From Caulobacterales bacterium RIFCSPHIGHO2_01_FULL_70_19 (GTDB taxonomy: Bacteria; Pseudomonadota; Alphaproteobacteria; Caulobacterales; Caulobacteraceae), in NCBI GenBank assembly GCA_001794825.1, contig MGLK01000003.1, positions 205,247 to 238,326 on the forward strand: a DNA stretch of 33,080 bases, in the 5' to 3' direction. How positions within the stretch are numbered: position 1 is the stretch's first letter; each line of letters begins with the position of its first letter. Below, piece after piece: positions 9,703 to 17,079 of this stretch. A model generated the notes under the pieces. That model worked only from the letters and a program-made list of their open reading frames with translations. It ran no database searches and was not told the origin of the DNA. The translations under genes were made by a program, and so were the position numbers.

Positions 9703-10230
9703 ATGAAGCATCCGCTCCTGTTCTTCGCCGCATTCTTTCTGCTGGCCGCCTGCGACACCGGCGTCGAGAGTCGCCGCCACGCCCTGCCGGCCGAGACCCG
9801 GCCGCTCCCGGCGCAGGCGGCCGCGCCGCTGATCCCCGACGGCCCCGCCGCCGCCATCCAGCCGAACGCCGAGCCCGCGCTGCAATGGTCCGCGAGCGTG
9901 GTTCGCCTCGACCAACTGAGCCGACAGGGCGAGGCCACGGTGAAACTGTTCGGCACGGCCGCCGGCGACCCGGCCATGAACGGCCTCTACGCCCATGTCG
10001 CCTTCTTCCACTCTCCGGCCGAAGGGTGGCGCGTGTTCCGCATCGGCGATGTGCTCGACTACCGCGTCCGCAGCGAAACGCCCGGGCGCGTCGATCTCGA
10101 GGTCGAGGAGAGCGTCATGGATCCGGCGACGCAGCGCATCGGCTCGCGCAAGCGACGCATGATCGTGGCCTGGACGCCGGGCCCCGGCGGCGCTCCTCCG
10201 GTGTCGATCACCGTCACCCCCGCGCGCTGA
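9703..10230 (+). CDS. Hypothetical lipoprotein
   Basis: A 175-residue predicted lipoprotein: positively charged start MKHP, hydrophobic core LLFFAAFFL, lipobox LAAC at about residue 18, then a Pro/Ala-rich linker and a compact domain from about residue 62 (QWSASVVRLDQLSRQGEATVKLFG). The repeated acidic/basic strand pattern suggests a small beta domain. I do not recognise the family. ATG 9703 is chosen because the signal peptide starts there and AGGGG lies just upstream; an earlier ATG at 9688 would add five residues. It stands alone, divergent from ruvX, with the gatC promoter region after it. Confidence 0.75.
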   Translation: MKHPLLFFAAFFLLAACDTGVESRRHALPAETRPLPAQAAAPLIPDGPAAAIQPNAEPALQWSASVVRLDQLSRQGEATVKLFGTAAGDPAMNGLYAHVAFFHSPAEGWRVFRIGDVLDYRVRSETPGRVDLEVEESVMDPATQRIGSRKRRMIVAWTPGPGGAPPVSITVTPAR

Positions 10231-10251
10231 CGTCGCGCGGCGTCTGAATCC

Positions 10252-10280
10252 TTGTGAATCCGGGGCCGGGCGGCTAATCC
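10252..10280 (+). promoter_or_regulatory. Candidate gatC promoter with two GANTC sites
   Basis: TTGTGA (10252-10257) and GCTAATCC (10273-10280) are 15 bases apart, the same spacing as the serS candidate, and match the Caulobacter housekeeping form. A direct repeat TGAATCC at 10245-10251 and 10255-10261 puts two GANTC sites (10246-10250, 10256-10260) at and beside the -35. The gatC ATG is 31 bases downstream of the -10. Confidence 0.5.
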
Positions 10281-10311
10281 CGCCGGCTCAGGTTTCGCAT
10301 TGGAGGGCCGC

Positions 10312-10599
10312 ATGGCCGTCGACGTCGCGACCGTGCGCCGCGTGGCGCACCTCGCCCGCATCAAGACCCCCGAGGGGCGGCTGGAGCCGCTGGCCCAGGA
10401 GCTGAACGGCATCCTGGCCTGGATCGAGCAGCTGAACGAGGTCGACGTCGAGGGCGTCGAGCCGATGACCTCCAACGTCCACCAGCCGCTGCGCCTGCGC
10501 GACGACGTGGTCACCGACGGGAACAAGGTCGCCGACGTCCTGTCCAACGCCCCGAAGTCGGCCGACGGCTTCTTCGTGGTCCCGAAGGTGGTCGAGTAA
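10312..10599 (+). CDS. gatC: Asp-tRNA(Asn)/Glu-tRNA(Gln) amidotransferase subunit C
   Basis: A 95-residue GatC, the small subunit that wraps around GatA and helps it assemble with GatB. The family pattern is complete: V-x-x-V-A-x-L-A-R near residue 10, ELNGILAWIEQLNEVDVEGVEPM, then LRDDVVTDG and a C-terminal ADGFFVVPKVVE. TGGAGGG at 10301-10307 is a good ribosome site for ATG 10312; a TTG at 10300 is ignored. gatA begins 3 bases after the stop, a tight pair. A candidate promoter lies at 10252-10280. Confidence 0.97.
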   Translation: MAVDVATVRRVAHLARIKTPEGRLEPLAQELNGILAWIEQLNEVDVEGVEPMTSNVHQPLRLRDDVVTDGNKVADVLSNAPKSADGFFVVPKVVE

Positions 10600-10602
10600 G
10601 CC

Positions 10603-12081
10603 ATGAGCGACCTGACGAAACTGACGCTCAAGGCCGCCGTCGACGGCCTCAAGGCCCGCGACTTCTCATCGGAGGAGATCACCCGCGCCTTCATCGCCAA
10701 CATCGAGGCCGCCAACCCGCGGCTGAACGCCTACGTCCTGCCCACCTCCGACAAGGCGCTGGACATGGCCCGCGCCGCCGACGCCCGGCTGGCGAAGGGG
10801 GAGGGCGGTCCGCTCGAGGGCGCGCCGCTGGGGATCAAGGACCTGTTCTGCACCGACGGCGTCCAGACCACGGCCGGCTCCAACATGCTGCGCGGCTTCG
10901 TCCCGCCCTATGAGTCCACCGTCACCGCCAACCTGTGGCGCGACGGGGCGGTCATGCTGGGCAAGCTGAACATGGACGAGTTCGCCATGGGCTCGTCCAA
11001 CGAGACCTCGGCCTTCGGTCCGGTGATCAATCCGTGGAAGTCCGGCGCGTCCAACGCCGACCTGACCCCGGGCGGCAGCTCCGGCGGCTCGGCGGCGGCC
11101 GTGGCCGGCGACCTGTGCCTCGCCGCCACCGCTTCCGACACCGGCGGCTCGATCCGCCAGCCGGCCGCCTTCACCGGCACCGTGGGCGTGAAGCCGACCT
11201 ACGGCCGGGCCAGCCGTTTCGGCATGGTCGCCTTCGCCAGCTCGCTGGACCAGGCGGGGCCGATCACGAAGACCGTCGAGGACGCCGCCCTGATGCTGCG
11301 CTCGATGTGCTCCTTCGACCCGAAGGACTCGACCAGCCTCGACGTCGAGACCCCGGACTGGACGCAGTCGCTCGGCAGGTCCGTGAAGGGCCTGCGCATC
11401 GGCATCCCGAAGGAATACGTCGTCGACGGCATGCCCGCCGAGCAGATGGAGCTGTGGGAGAAGGGGCAGGCCTGGCTGCGCGAAGCCGGCGCCGAGATCG
11501 TCGAGATCAGCCTGCCGCACACGAAGTACGCCCTGCCGGCCTACTACATCATCGCCCCGGCCGAGGCCTCGTCCAACCTGGCCCGCTACGACGGCATGCG
11601 CTTCGGCCACCGCGCGGCCGATGCGAAGTCGCTCACCGACCTCTACGAGACCACCCGCGCCGAAGGCTTCGGCAAGGAGGTCCAGCGGCGCCTGACCATC
11701 GGCGCCTACGTCCTCTCGGCCGGCTTCTATGACGCCTACTATGTCCGGGCCCTGAAGGTCCGCCGCCGTATCGCCGAGGACTTCGACAACGTCTGGGGCA
11801 AGGTCGACGCCATCCTGACGCCGTCGACGCCGTCGGCCGCCTTCGCCATCGGCAACCGGCAGATCGACCCGGTGACCATGTACCTGAACGACGTCTTCAC
11901 GGTCACCGCCAACCTCGCCGGCCTCCCGGGCATTTCGGTCCCTGCCGGCCTCGACAAGGGCGGTCTGCCGCTCGGCCTGCAGGTCATCGGCAAGGCGCTC
12001 GACGAGGCGACGGTGTTCCAGGTCGCCAGCGCCCTCGAAGACGCGGCCGGGTTCGTCGCGAAGCCGGAGAAGTGGTGGTAG
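10603..12081 (+). CDS. gatA: Asp-tRNA(Asn)/Glu-tRNA(Gln) amidotransferase subunit A (amidase)
   Basis: A 492-residue amidase-signature protein that hydrolyses glutamine and channels ammonia to GatB. The Ser-cisSer-Lys triad is visible: Lys79 in LGIKDLF, Ser159 in [15 protein letters not shown] and Ser183 in [13 protein letters not shown]. The length is usual. The C-terminal [13 protein letters not shown] and [11 protein letters not shown] blocks are intact. In related genomes gatB normally follows at once; here an 849-base stretch with repeats and a DUF559 gene intervenes. Confidence 0.98.
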   Translation: MSDLTKLTLKAAVDGLKARDFSSEEITRAFIANIEAANPRLNAYVLPTSDKALDMARAADARLAKGEGGPLEGAPLGIKDLFCTDGVQTTAGSNMLRGFVPPYESTVTANLWRDGAVMLGKLNMDEFAMGSSNETSAFGPVINPWKSGASNADLTPGGSSGGSAAAVAGDLCLAATASDTGGSIRQPAAFTGTVGVKPTYGRASRFGMVAFASSLDQAGPITKTVEDAALMLRSMCSFDPKDSTSLDVETPDWTQSLGRSVKGLRIGIPKEYVVDGMPAEQMELWEKGQAWLREAGAEIVEISLPHTKYALPAYYIIAPAEASSNLARYDGMRFGHRAADAKSLTDLYETTRAEGFGKEVQRRLTIGAYVLSAGFYDAYYVRALKVRRRIAEDFDNVWGKVDAILTPSTPSAAFAIGNRQIDPVTMYLNDVFTVTANLAGLPGISVPAGLDKGGLPLGLQVIGKALDEATVFQVASALEDAAGFVAKPEKWW

Positions 12082-12086
12082 CCTGA

Positions 12087-12150
12087 CCCCTCTCCCATCG
12101 GGAGAGGGAGGGGCCCGCGCGCGCAGCGCGTGGGAGGGAGTGGGGTGAGC
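12087..12150. repeat. CCCTCTCCC palindromic repeat, left of the DUF559 gene
   Basis: CCCTCTCCC (12088-12096) and GGGAGAGGG (12100-12108) form a 9-bp hairpin with a 3-base loop, followed by a GC-alternating stretch (CGCGCGCGCAGCGCG) and GGGAGGGAGTGGGGTGAG. A degenerate further copy (CATCCCTCTCCCC, about 12248-12260) sits just before the DUF559 gene. The pattern resembles dispersed palindromic repeats of alphaproteobacterial genomes. No T tract follows, so it is not a classical terminator. The rest of 12150-12315 shows nothing I recognise. Confidence 0.65.
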
Positions 12151-12315
12151 CGGTGGCGGTGACCAGCCGCCAACCCGGATCTGGACCTTCAGCCCCGACC
12201 GCCCGCACGTCAGCGTCCCGCTTCCTGCCGTCGGCTGCGCCGCTGCCTCATCCCTCTCCCCATAAGGGAACGGCCGTGCTATCAGGAGTTGTTCGATGGC
12301 CGGAGGTTGCGCCGC

Positions 12316-12744
12316 ATGACGCCGGGAGCGCGAACCGCCCGGGCCCGCGACCTCCGCAGGCGTCAGACTCACGCTGAAGCGCTGCTTTGGCAATACCTTC
12401 GCGCCGGCCGGCTCGCCGGTTTCCGCTTCCGCCGCCAGCACCCCATCGGCCGCTACTTCGCCGACTTCGCCTGCCTGTCGCTCAGGCTCGTCATTGAACT
12501 CGACGGCAGAATCCATGACGGGGACCCCCGCCAGTTGGCTGACCATCAGCGCCAACAGGAGATCGAATCCTTCGGCTGGTGCGTGCTTCGCTTCACCAAC
12601 GAGCAGGTGACCCGCTCCCTGCCCGCTGTCCTCGCCGCCATTCGCGAGCAGGTCCGGCTGGCCGGCGCGCTCCTCCCTGCCGAAGAAGCACCTCTCCAGA
12701 GGCGTTCCATCCCCCGGGCCCGCCCGCCGAAGTTCAAGCCGTGA
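12316..12744 (+). CDS. DUF559 (Vsr-like) endonuclease-domain protein
   Basis: A 142-residue protein with the full DUF559 pattern: RRRQTHAEALLWQYLR, then GFRFRRQHPIGRYFADFAC, LVIELDGRIH, and ESFGWCVLRFTNEQV. This is a PD-(D/E)XK-like fold related to very-short-patch repair endonucleases; the Asp of YFADF and Glu of VIELDG are the likely metal ligands. A target or partner is unknown. ATG 12316 follows CGGAGG at 12301-12306; a TTG start at 12289 is possible. The tail after about residue 115 is Pro/Arg-rich and variable. It sits between gatA and gatB, bracketed by CTCTCCC-type repeats, and looks like an insertion into an otherwise tight gat operon. Confidence 0.88.
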   Translation: MTPGARTARARDLRRRQTHAEALLWQYLRAGRLAGFRFRRQHPIGRYFADFACLSLRLVIELDGRIHDGDPRQLADHQRQQEIESFGWCVLRFTNEQVTRSLPAVLAAIREQVRLAGALLPAEEAPLQRRSIPRARPPKFKP

Positions 12745-12916
12745 GGGCCCTTCTCCCCACGAGAGGGGGATTTCAATCCGTGGAGCGGCCTACGCACATG
12801 ACACCCGGAAGCCGAAGGACAGTTGTCCCCCCGCTCCCGAAAATGCAAAAGCGGGCGACGCCGCTCCCGCGGCCGAAACCCGGCCCCCCACCCCCCCCCC
12901 CCCCGCCGGGAGAGGG
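12741..12916. repeat. Repeat debris and C14 tract right of the DUF559 gene
   Basis: A TCTCCCC/GAGGGGGA-type hairpin (about 12749-12772), unrecognised sequence, then C6-A-C14 (C14 at 12891-12904) and GGGAGAGGG (12908-12916). The last copy is an inverted match to CCCTCTCCC at 12088-12096, giving 9-base inverted ends about 830 bases apart around the DUF559 gene. It may double as a distant ribosome site for gatB at 12931. Confidence 0.55.
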
Positions 12917-12930
12917 ATAAAGAAGACCGC

Positions 12931-14403
12931 ATGACCGACACCACGACCGCCGACACCAAACTCATCCAGGGCCGCACCGGCCCGTGGGAAATCGTCATGG
13001 GGCTGGAGATCCACGCCCAGGTGGCGTCGAAGGCCAAGCTGTTCTCCGGCGCGGCGGTCGGCTTCGGCGCGGGGCCGAACGAGCAGGTGTCGCTGGTCGA
13101 CGCCGGCTTCCCCGGCATGCTGCCGACGCTGAACCGCTTCTGCGTCGAGCAGGCGGTGCGCTCGGGCCTCGGCCTGCGGGCGAAGATCAACCTGAAGAGC
13201 CAGTTCGACCGGAAGAACTACTTCTATCCGGACCTGCCGACCGGCTACCAGATCAGCCAGCTGTACCACCCGATCGTCGGCGAGGGCGTGGTCGAGGTCG
13301 AGCGTGACGACGGGACCTTCTTCGAGGTCGGCATCGAGCGCCTGCACCTCGAGCAGGACGCCGGCAAGCTGATCCACGACCTGTCGCCGACCGAGAGCTA
13401 CGTCGACCTCAACCGGGCCGGCACGGCGCTGATGGAGATCGTCTCCAAGCCCGACCTGCGCACGCCCGAAGAGGCGGTCGCCTACGTCAAGAAGATCCGC
13501 ACCATCCTGATCTATCTCGGCACCTGCGACGGCGACATGGAGAAGGGCAACCTGCGGGCCGACGTCAACGTCTCGGTGCGCCGCCCCGGCGAGCCGTTCG
13601 GCACGCGCTGCGAGATCAAGAACGTCAACTCGTTCCGCTTCATCGCCCAGGCCATCAACTACGAGGCCCGGCGCCAGATCGAGATCCTCGAGGACGGCGG
13701 CTCCATCATCCAGGAGACGCGGCTGTTCGACCCCGGGAAGGGCGAGACCCGCTCGATGCGCTCCAAGGAAGAGGCGCACGATTACAGGTACTTCCCTGAT
13801 CCCGATCTCCTGCCGCTTGAGCTGGAGCAGGCCTGGATCGACGAGATCAAAGCCTCGCTGCCGGAGCTGCCCGACGAGAAGCGGCGTCGCTTCATGAGCC
13901 AGTACGGCCTGTCGCAGTACGACGCGGGCGTTCTGATCTCCGAACAGGCCAAGGCCGACTATTTTGAGGAAGCCGCCAAGGGCCGCGACGCCAAGCTGGT
14001 CGCCAACTGGGTGACCAACGAGGTCTCCGCCCGACTCGCCGCAGCCGGCAAGGACTTCGCCGAGAACCCGCTGCCGGCCGCCCACGTCGCTCAGCTGGTC
14101 GAGCTGATCGAGAACGGGACCATCTCGTCGAAGATCGCCAAGGAGGTGTTCGACCACGTCTGGAACGGCGAGGGCTCGCCGGCCGAGGTGGTCGAGAAGC
14201 ACGGCCTGAAGCAGGTCACCGACACCGGAGCGATCGAGAAGGCGGTGGACGAGATCATCGCCGCCAACCCCGACAAGGCCGCCGCCGTCGCCGAGAAGCC
14301 CCAGGCTATCGGCTGGTTCGTCGGCCAGGTGATGAAGGCGACCGGGGGCAAGGCCAACCCGGCGGCGGTCAACGACATCCTGAAGGCGAAGCTGGGTCTC
14401 TAG
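12931..14403 (+). CDS. gatB: Asp-tRNA(Asn)/Glu-tRNA(Gln) amidotransferase subunit B
   Basis: A 490-residue GatB, which binds the misacylated tRNA, activates the Asp or Glu side chain with ATP and amidates it. Family blocks include [58 protein letters not shown] [26 protein letters not shown] and the YqeY-like C-terminal tail domain ([13 protein letters not shown]). ATG 12931 is chosen because upstream codons run through the poly-C tract and are not conserved. Its leader contains C14 about 26 bases before the ATG, so length slippage there could affect the leader but not the protein. Confidence 0.97.
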   Translation: MTDTTTADTKLIQGRTGPWEIVMGLEIHAQVASKAKLFSGAAVGFGAGPNEQVSLVDAGFPGMLPTLNRFCVEQAVRSGLGLRAKINLKSQFDRKNYFYPDLPTGYQISQLYHPIVGEGVVEVERDDGTFFEVGIERLHLEQDAGKLIHDLSPTESYVDLNRAGTALMEIVSKPDLRTPEEAVAYVKKIRTILIYLGTCDGDMEKGNLRADVNVSVRRPGEPFGTRCEIKNVNSFRFIAQAINYEARRQIEILEDGGSIIQETRLFDPGKGETRSMRSKEEAHDYRYFPDPDLLPLELEQAWIDEIKASLPELPDEKRRRFMSQYGLSQYDAGVLISEQAKADYFEEAAKGRDAKLVANWVTNEVSARLAAAGKDFAENPLPAAHVAQLVELIENGTISSKIAKEVFDHVWNGEGSPAEVVEKHGLKQVTDTGAIEKAVDEIIAANPDKAAAVAEKPQAIGWFVGQVMKATGGKANPAAVNDILKAKLGL

Positions 14404-14421
14404 GCGTCCGGCGCGGCGCGC

Positions 14422-14446
14422 GGAACCATCCCGGGCAGGCCCGGTT
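14422..14446 (+). promoter_or_regulatory. Candidate EcfG/SigT-type stress promoter
   Basis: GGAAC (14422-14426) and GGTT (14443-14446) with a 16-base spacer resemble the GGAAC-N16/17-CGTT promoter of the alphaproteobacterial general stress sigma factor; the -10 has one mismatch. The start codon of the dehydrogenase follows at 14475. No housekeeping promoter is evident here. Confidence 0.45.
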
Positions 14447-14474
14447 GCACTCCCTCGGACGCAGGGAGCGCAAC
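14444..14474 (+). promoter_or_regulatory. Hairpin covering the ribosome site of the dehydrogenase gene
   Basis: GTTGCACTCCCT (14444-14455) can pair with AGGGAGCGCAAC (14463-14474) with one A/C mismatch and a 7-base loop. The right arm holds the ribosome site AGGGAG (14463-14468) and ends directly before ATG 14475. It could hide the site in transcripts reading through from gatB, or act as a DNA operator. A transcript from the stress-type promoter would start near 14453 and lack most of the left arm. Confidence 0.5.
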
Positions 14475-15620
14475 ATGCTGGCGATGGACTACCGGGGACC
14501 GCGCAGGGTCCGCATCGAAGAGAAGCCGATGCCGAGGATCCAGCATCCCCGGGACGCCATCGTCCGGGTGACCCGGTCGTGCATCTGCGGCTCGGACCTG
14601 CACCTCTACCACGGCATGGTTCCCGACACCCGTGTGGGGATGACCTTCGGCCACGAGTTCTGCGGCGTTGTCGAGGAGGTCGGTCCGGCGGTGGAGAACC
14701 TGAAGAAGGGCGACCATGTGCTGGTCCCCTTCAACATCGCCTGCGGCCAGTGCCACTTCTGCAAGCAGGGCCTGTTCGGCAACTGCCACGAGTCCAACCC
14801 CGAAGCGACCGCGGTGGGCGGCATCTTCGGCTACTCCCACACCGCCGGCGGCTACGACGGCGGCCAGGCGGAGTATGCGCGCGTGCCCTATGCGGACTTC
14901 GGGCCGATGGTCATCCCCGACTGGATGGACCCGGACGACGCGGTGCTGCTCACCGACGTGGTCCCCACCGGCTACCAGGCGGCCGAGATGGGCGGCATCC
15001 AGACGGGCGACACCGTCGTGGTCTTCGGGGCGGGGCCGGTGGGCCTGCTGGCGGCGCGCTGCGCCTGGCTGTTCGGGGCCGGCCGGGTGATCGTCATCGA
15101 CCACCACGAGTACCGGCTGGACTTCGCCCGGGACTACTGCCCCGCCGAGGTCTACGATTTCCGGGAGATCGGCGACCCGGTGGTCTTCCTCAAGAAGATC
15201 ACCGACATCGGCGCCGACGTCTGCATCGACGCCGTGGGGGCGGACGCCTCGGGAAACGCCTGGCACACCCTGTTCGGCAAGAAGCTGAAGCTAGAGGCCG
15301 GCAGCGCCGTGCCGCTGCACTGGGCCATCAACTCGGTGAAGAAGGGCGGGGTGGTGTCGATCGTCGGCGTTTACGGTCCGACCGGCAACATGGTCCCCAT
15401 GGGCAATGTCGTGAACAAGGGCATCACCATCCGCGCCAACCAGGCCTCGGTGAAGCGCCTGCTGCCGCGCCTGGTCGAGCATGTGCAGGAAGGCCGCATC
15501 GACCCGAAGCGGATCATCACCCACCGCCTGCCGCTGGAGGAGGTGGCCGAGGGCTATCACCTGTTCTCGTCCAAGCTCGACGGCTGCATCAAGCCGGTCC
15601 TGATCCCCAACGCGGCCTGA
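14475..15620 (+). CDS. Zinc-dependent alcohol/formaldehyde dehydrogenase-like protein (MDR family)
   Basis: A 381-residue medium-chain dehydrogenase. Catalytic zinc ligands lie in RSCICGSDLHLYHG and GHEFCG; the structural zinc lobe is IACGQCHFCKQGLFGNC (Cys-x2-Cys-x2-Cys-x7-Cys). The nucleotide-binding motif VVVFGAGPVGLLAA is followed by VIVIDHHEYR, whose Asp favours NAD over NADP. The long insertion EATAVGGIFGYSHTAGGYDGGQAEY places it near the glutathione-independent formaldehyde dehydrogenase-like group; the substrate is unknown. ATG 14475 has AGGGAG 7 bases upstream, inside a hairpin. The next gene begins 10 bases after the stop. A stress-type promoter candidate precedes it. Confidence 0.9.
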   Translation: MLAMDYRGPRRVRIEEKPMPRIQHPRDAIVRVTRSCICGSDLHLYHGMVPDTRVGMTFGHEFCGVVEEVGPAVENLKKGDHVLVPFNIACGQCHFCKQGLFGNCHESNPEATAVGGIFGYSHTAGGYDGGQAEYARVPYADFGPMVIPDWMDPDDAVLLTDVVPTGYQAAEMGGIQTGDTVVVFGAGPVGLLAARCAWLFGAGRVIVIDHHEYRLDFARDYCPAEVYDFREIGDPVVFLKKITDIGADVCIDAVGADASGNAWHTLFGKKLKLEAGSAVPLHWAINSVKKGGVVSIVGVYGPTGNMVPMGNVVNKGITIRANQASVKRLLPRLVEHVQEGRIDPKRIITHRLPLEEVAEGYHLFSSKLDGCIKPVLIPNAA

Positions 15621-15630
15621 GGAGGACGTC

Positions 15631-16161
15631 ATGCAGACCCAGAGCGACCGCGCCGAAGCCGCCGCCCGCAAGGCCCCGCCCGCCGCCGCGCCCCGGATCG
15701 ACCCGACCACCGTGGTCGGCTGGGGCGTCGACGCCGATCCGGAGAACGATCCCACCTGGCCGATGCGCGACCGCGCGGGCGACGACGGTCCCGGCATGAA
15801 CTGGAGCCGCCCGGCCCTGCAGACCGCGGAGGTGGAGATCCTCGCCTCGGTGGAGCACAAGGCCCGCCCGGCGACGATGGGGACCTCCGTCCCGCCCCGC
15901 GGCCTGAGCGGCGTGCTGCGGAGACAGGCCTTTCGCTTCAGCGAGAGTCAGTGGGGTCACTGGCTCCTGCTCATCCTTGCGGACAGGGTGAACACGGTCG
16001 AGGGGCTGCTGGACGACCTCGGACGGGGCCGTCTGCCGAATCCGCTGGTCGAGACCGGCGTGGTTCCGCATGCGCGCTCGCGGGAGGCCGCGGCGGCGAC
16101 CGTGATCGCGGCCGGGGCGGTGCTGACGGCGGCCGTGCTGCTGATGCGCCGGCGGCGCTGA
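15631..16161 (+). CDS. Conserved hypothetical protein with C-terminal membrane anchor
   Basis: A 176-residue protein read directly after the dehydrogenase, with GAGGA just before ATG 15631. Residues 1-25 are Ala/Pro-rich; GWGVDADPENDPTWPMRDRAGDDGPGMNW and LSGVLRRQAFRFSES-type blocks look conserved and polar. A single hydrophobic helix at the end (AAAATVIAAGAVLTAAVLLM) followed by RRRR suggests a tail-anchored inner-membrane protein with its bulk in the cytoplasm. I recall similar proteins beside this dehydrogenase type but know no function. It may tether the enzyme at the membrane, which is only inference. Confidence 0.78.
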   Translation: MQTQSDRAEAAARKAPPAAAPRIDPTTVVGWGVDADPENDPTWPMRDRAGDDGPGMNWSRPALQTAEVEILASVEHKARPATMGTSVPPRGLSGVLRRQAFRFSESQWGHWLLLILADRVNTVEGLLDDLGRGRLPNPLVETGVVPHARSREAAAATVIAAGAVLTAAVLLMRRRR

Positions 16162-16172
16162 GCCAGACCGGC

Positions 16173-16290
16173 TCAGGCTTCGCCGAACAGCTCGCCGGTC
16201 GGGTCGCCCCCCTCGACGCCCTCCCGCGCCAGCGCCCGGGTTACCGGCCGGTGCAGGGCGTCCAGCCGCTCCACCACGGCCGCAGCAACA
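16173..16290 (-). other. Out-of-frame C-terminal coding remnant of hdaA
   Basis: Read on the minus strand one frame away from the open hdaA frame, this stretch encodes [18 protein letters not shown], continuing LAREGVEGGDPTGELFGEA and a TGA at 16175-16173. That is a typical HdaA/Hda helical end. It joins the open frame after DVIPYL (about 16285-16295), where one missing base (or two extra) would restore a protein of about 220 residues. Confidence 0.8.
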
Positions 16291-16834
16291 GGTAGGGGAT
16301 GACGTCCTTCGCCGGGCGGATGCCGCGCTCGGCGAAGCGCGCCTCCAGCATGGCGGCCAGCACGGCGTCGTCCGGGGCCTCGACCGGCACGCTGATCACC
16401 GCGTCCAGCCGCGAGCGCAGGTCGGGCAGCCGCACCTCCCAGGCCGACGGCGCCGGCCGGTCGACCAGCAGCAGGGCGCCGCCCGGGGCCTGCGCGAGGT
16501 TGATCAGGTGGAACAGGGTCTCGTCGTCCGCCTGCATGGCGTCGTCCAGCAGAAGCGGCCTGCCCTCGATCTCCAGCGGATCGACCAGGGCCGCTTCCGC
16601 GCCGTGCACGGCCGTCGCCCCCACCCGCTCGGCCCAGACCTGGCCCAGGCGGCTCTTGCCCGAGCCTTGCGGGCCGCAGATCGCCATCGTCCCGCCGATC
16701 AGGTTCGGCCAGTCCTGCAGGGCCTCGAAAGCGGCGCGATTGCTGTCCGAGACGACGAAGCCCGTGGCGCCGTCGGGCAGGTCGCTCTGCAACGGCAGGC
16801 GCATCTGGTCAGGCGGAGCGGGACGGCCGGTCAT
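16241..16834 (-). CDS. hdaA: HdaA, DnaA-related replication-initiation regulator (frameshifted C-terminus)
   Basis: A 197-residue open frame of the Hda/HdaA family: truncated AAA+ proteins that act with the sliding clamp to convert DnaA-ATP to DnaA-ADP. The N-terminal [10 protein letters not shown] is the clamp-binding motif type. Walker A is [10 protein letters not shown] (54-63), the Walker B-like strand is [10 protein letters not shown], and sensor/arginine regions follow ([16 protein letters not shown]). After DVIPYL (residue 182) the frame gives [15 protein letters not shown] and stops, whereas the next frame carries the expected helical end to 16173. So the gene has a real or sequencing-derived single-base frameshift that changes its last 40 residues. 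Two DnaA-box-like sites lie 55-83 bases upstream. Confidence 0.88.
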   Translation of the reverse strand: MTGRPAPPDQMRLPLQSDLPDGATGFVVSDSNRAAFEALQDWPNLIGGTMAICGPQGSGKSRLGQVWAERVGATAVHGAEAALVDPLEIEGRPLLLDDAMQADDETLFHLINLAQAPGGALLLVDRPAPSAWEVRLPDLRSRLDAVISVPVEAPDDAVLAAMLEARFAERGIRPAKDVIPYLLLRPWWSGWTPCTGR

Positions 16835-16888
16835 GCCGGTTCACCATAGCAGACGCCGCGGTTGCGAAAGAGCGTGTTCCCGACCGGT

Positions 16889-16917
16889 CGTGGACAAGCC
16901 CACGCGCCTGTGGATGC
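16889..16917 (-). promoter_or_regulatory. Two DnaA-box-like 9-mers upstream of hdaA
   Basis: On the minus strand, TTGTCCACG (16897-16889) and GCATCCACA (16917-16909) each match TTATCCACA at 7 of 9 positions, in the same orientation and 20 bases apart. Both lie 55-83 bases before the hdaA start. The surrounding 16835-17079 also has a CCCCTTCGGGG hairpin (16941-16951) and GANTC sites at 16972 and 17060. Confidence 0.4.
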
Positions 16918-17079
16918 CGAAAGGAGCCTCTGGAGACATCCCCTTCGGGGACATCACGCCCCGGGAAGGGGACTCTCGCCCCTCCGGCCCGGCCAGCCTT
17001 GACTTTCCGGGGCGATGATGCGCCCTTCCGCGCTCCCGAATTGCGCCCGTCAGGGCCCCGAATCCAAGACGAAGACGCC

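Noticed and set aside
16999-17019. aspS promoter with TTGACT
   Set aside because: TTGACT is a fair -35, but no -10 is found at suitable spacing; GATGAT is only nine bases away.
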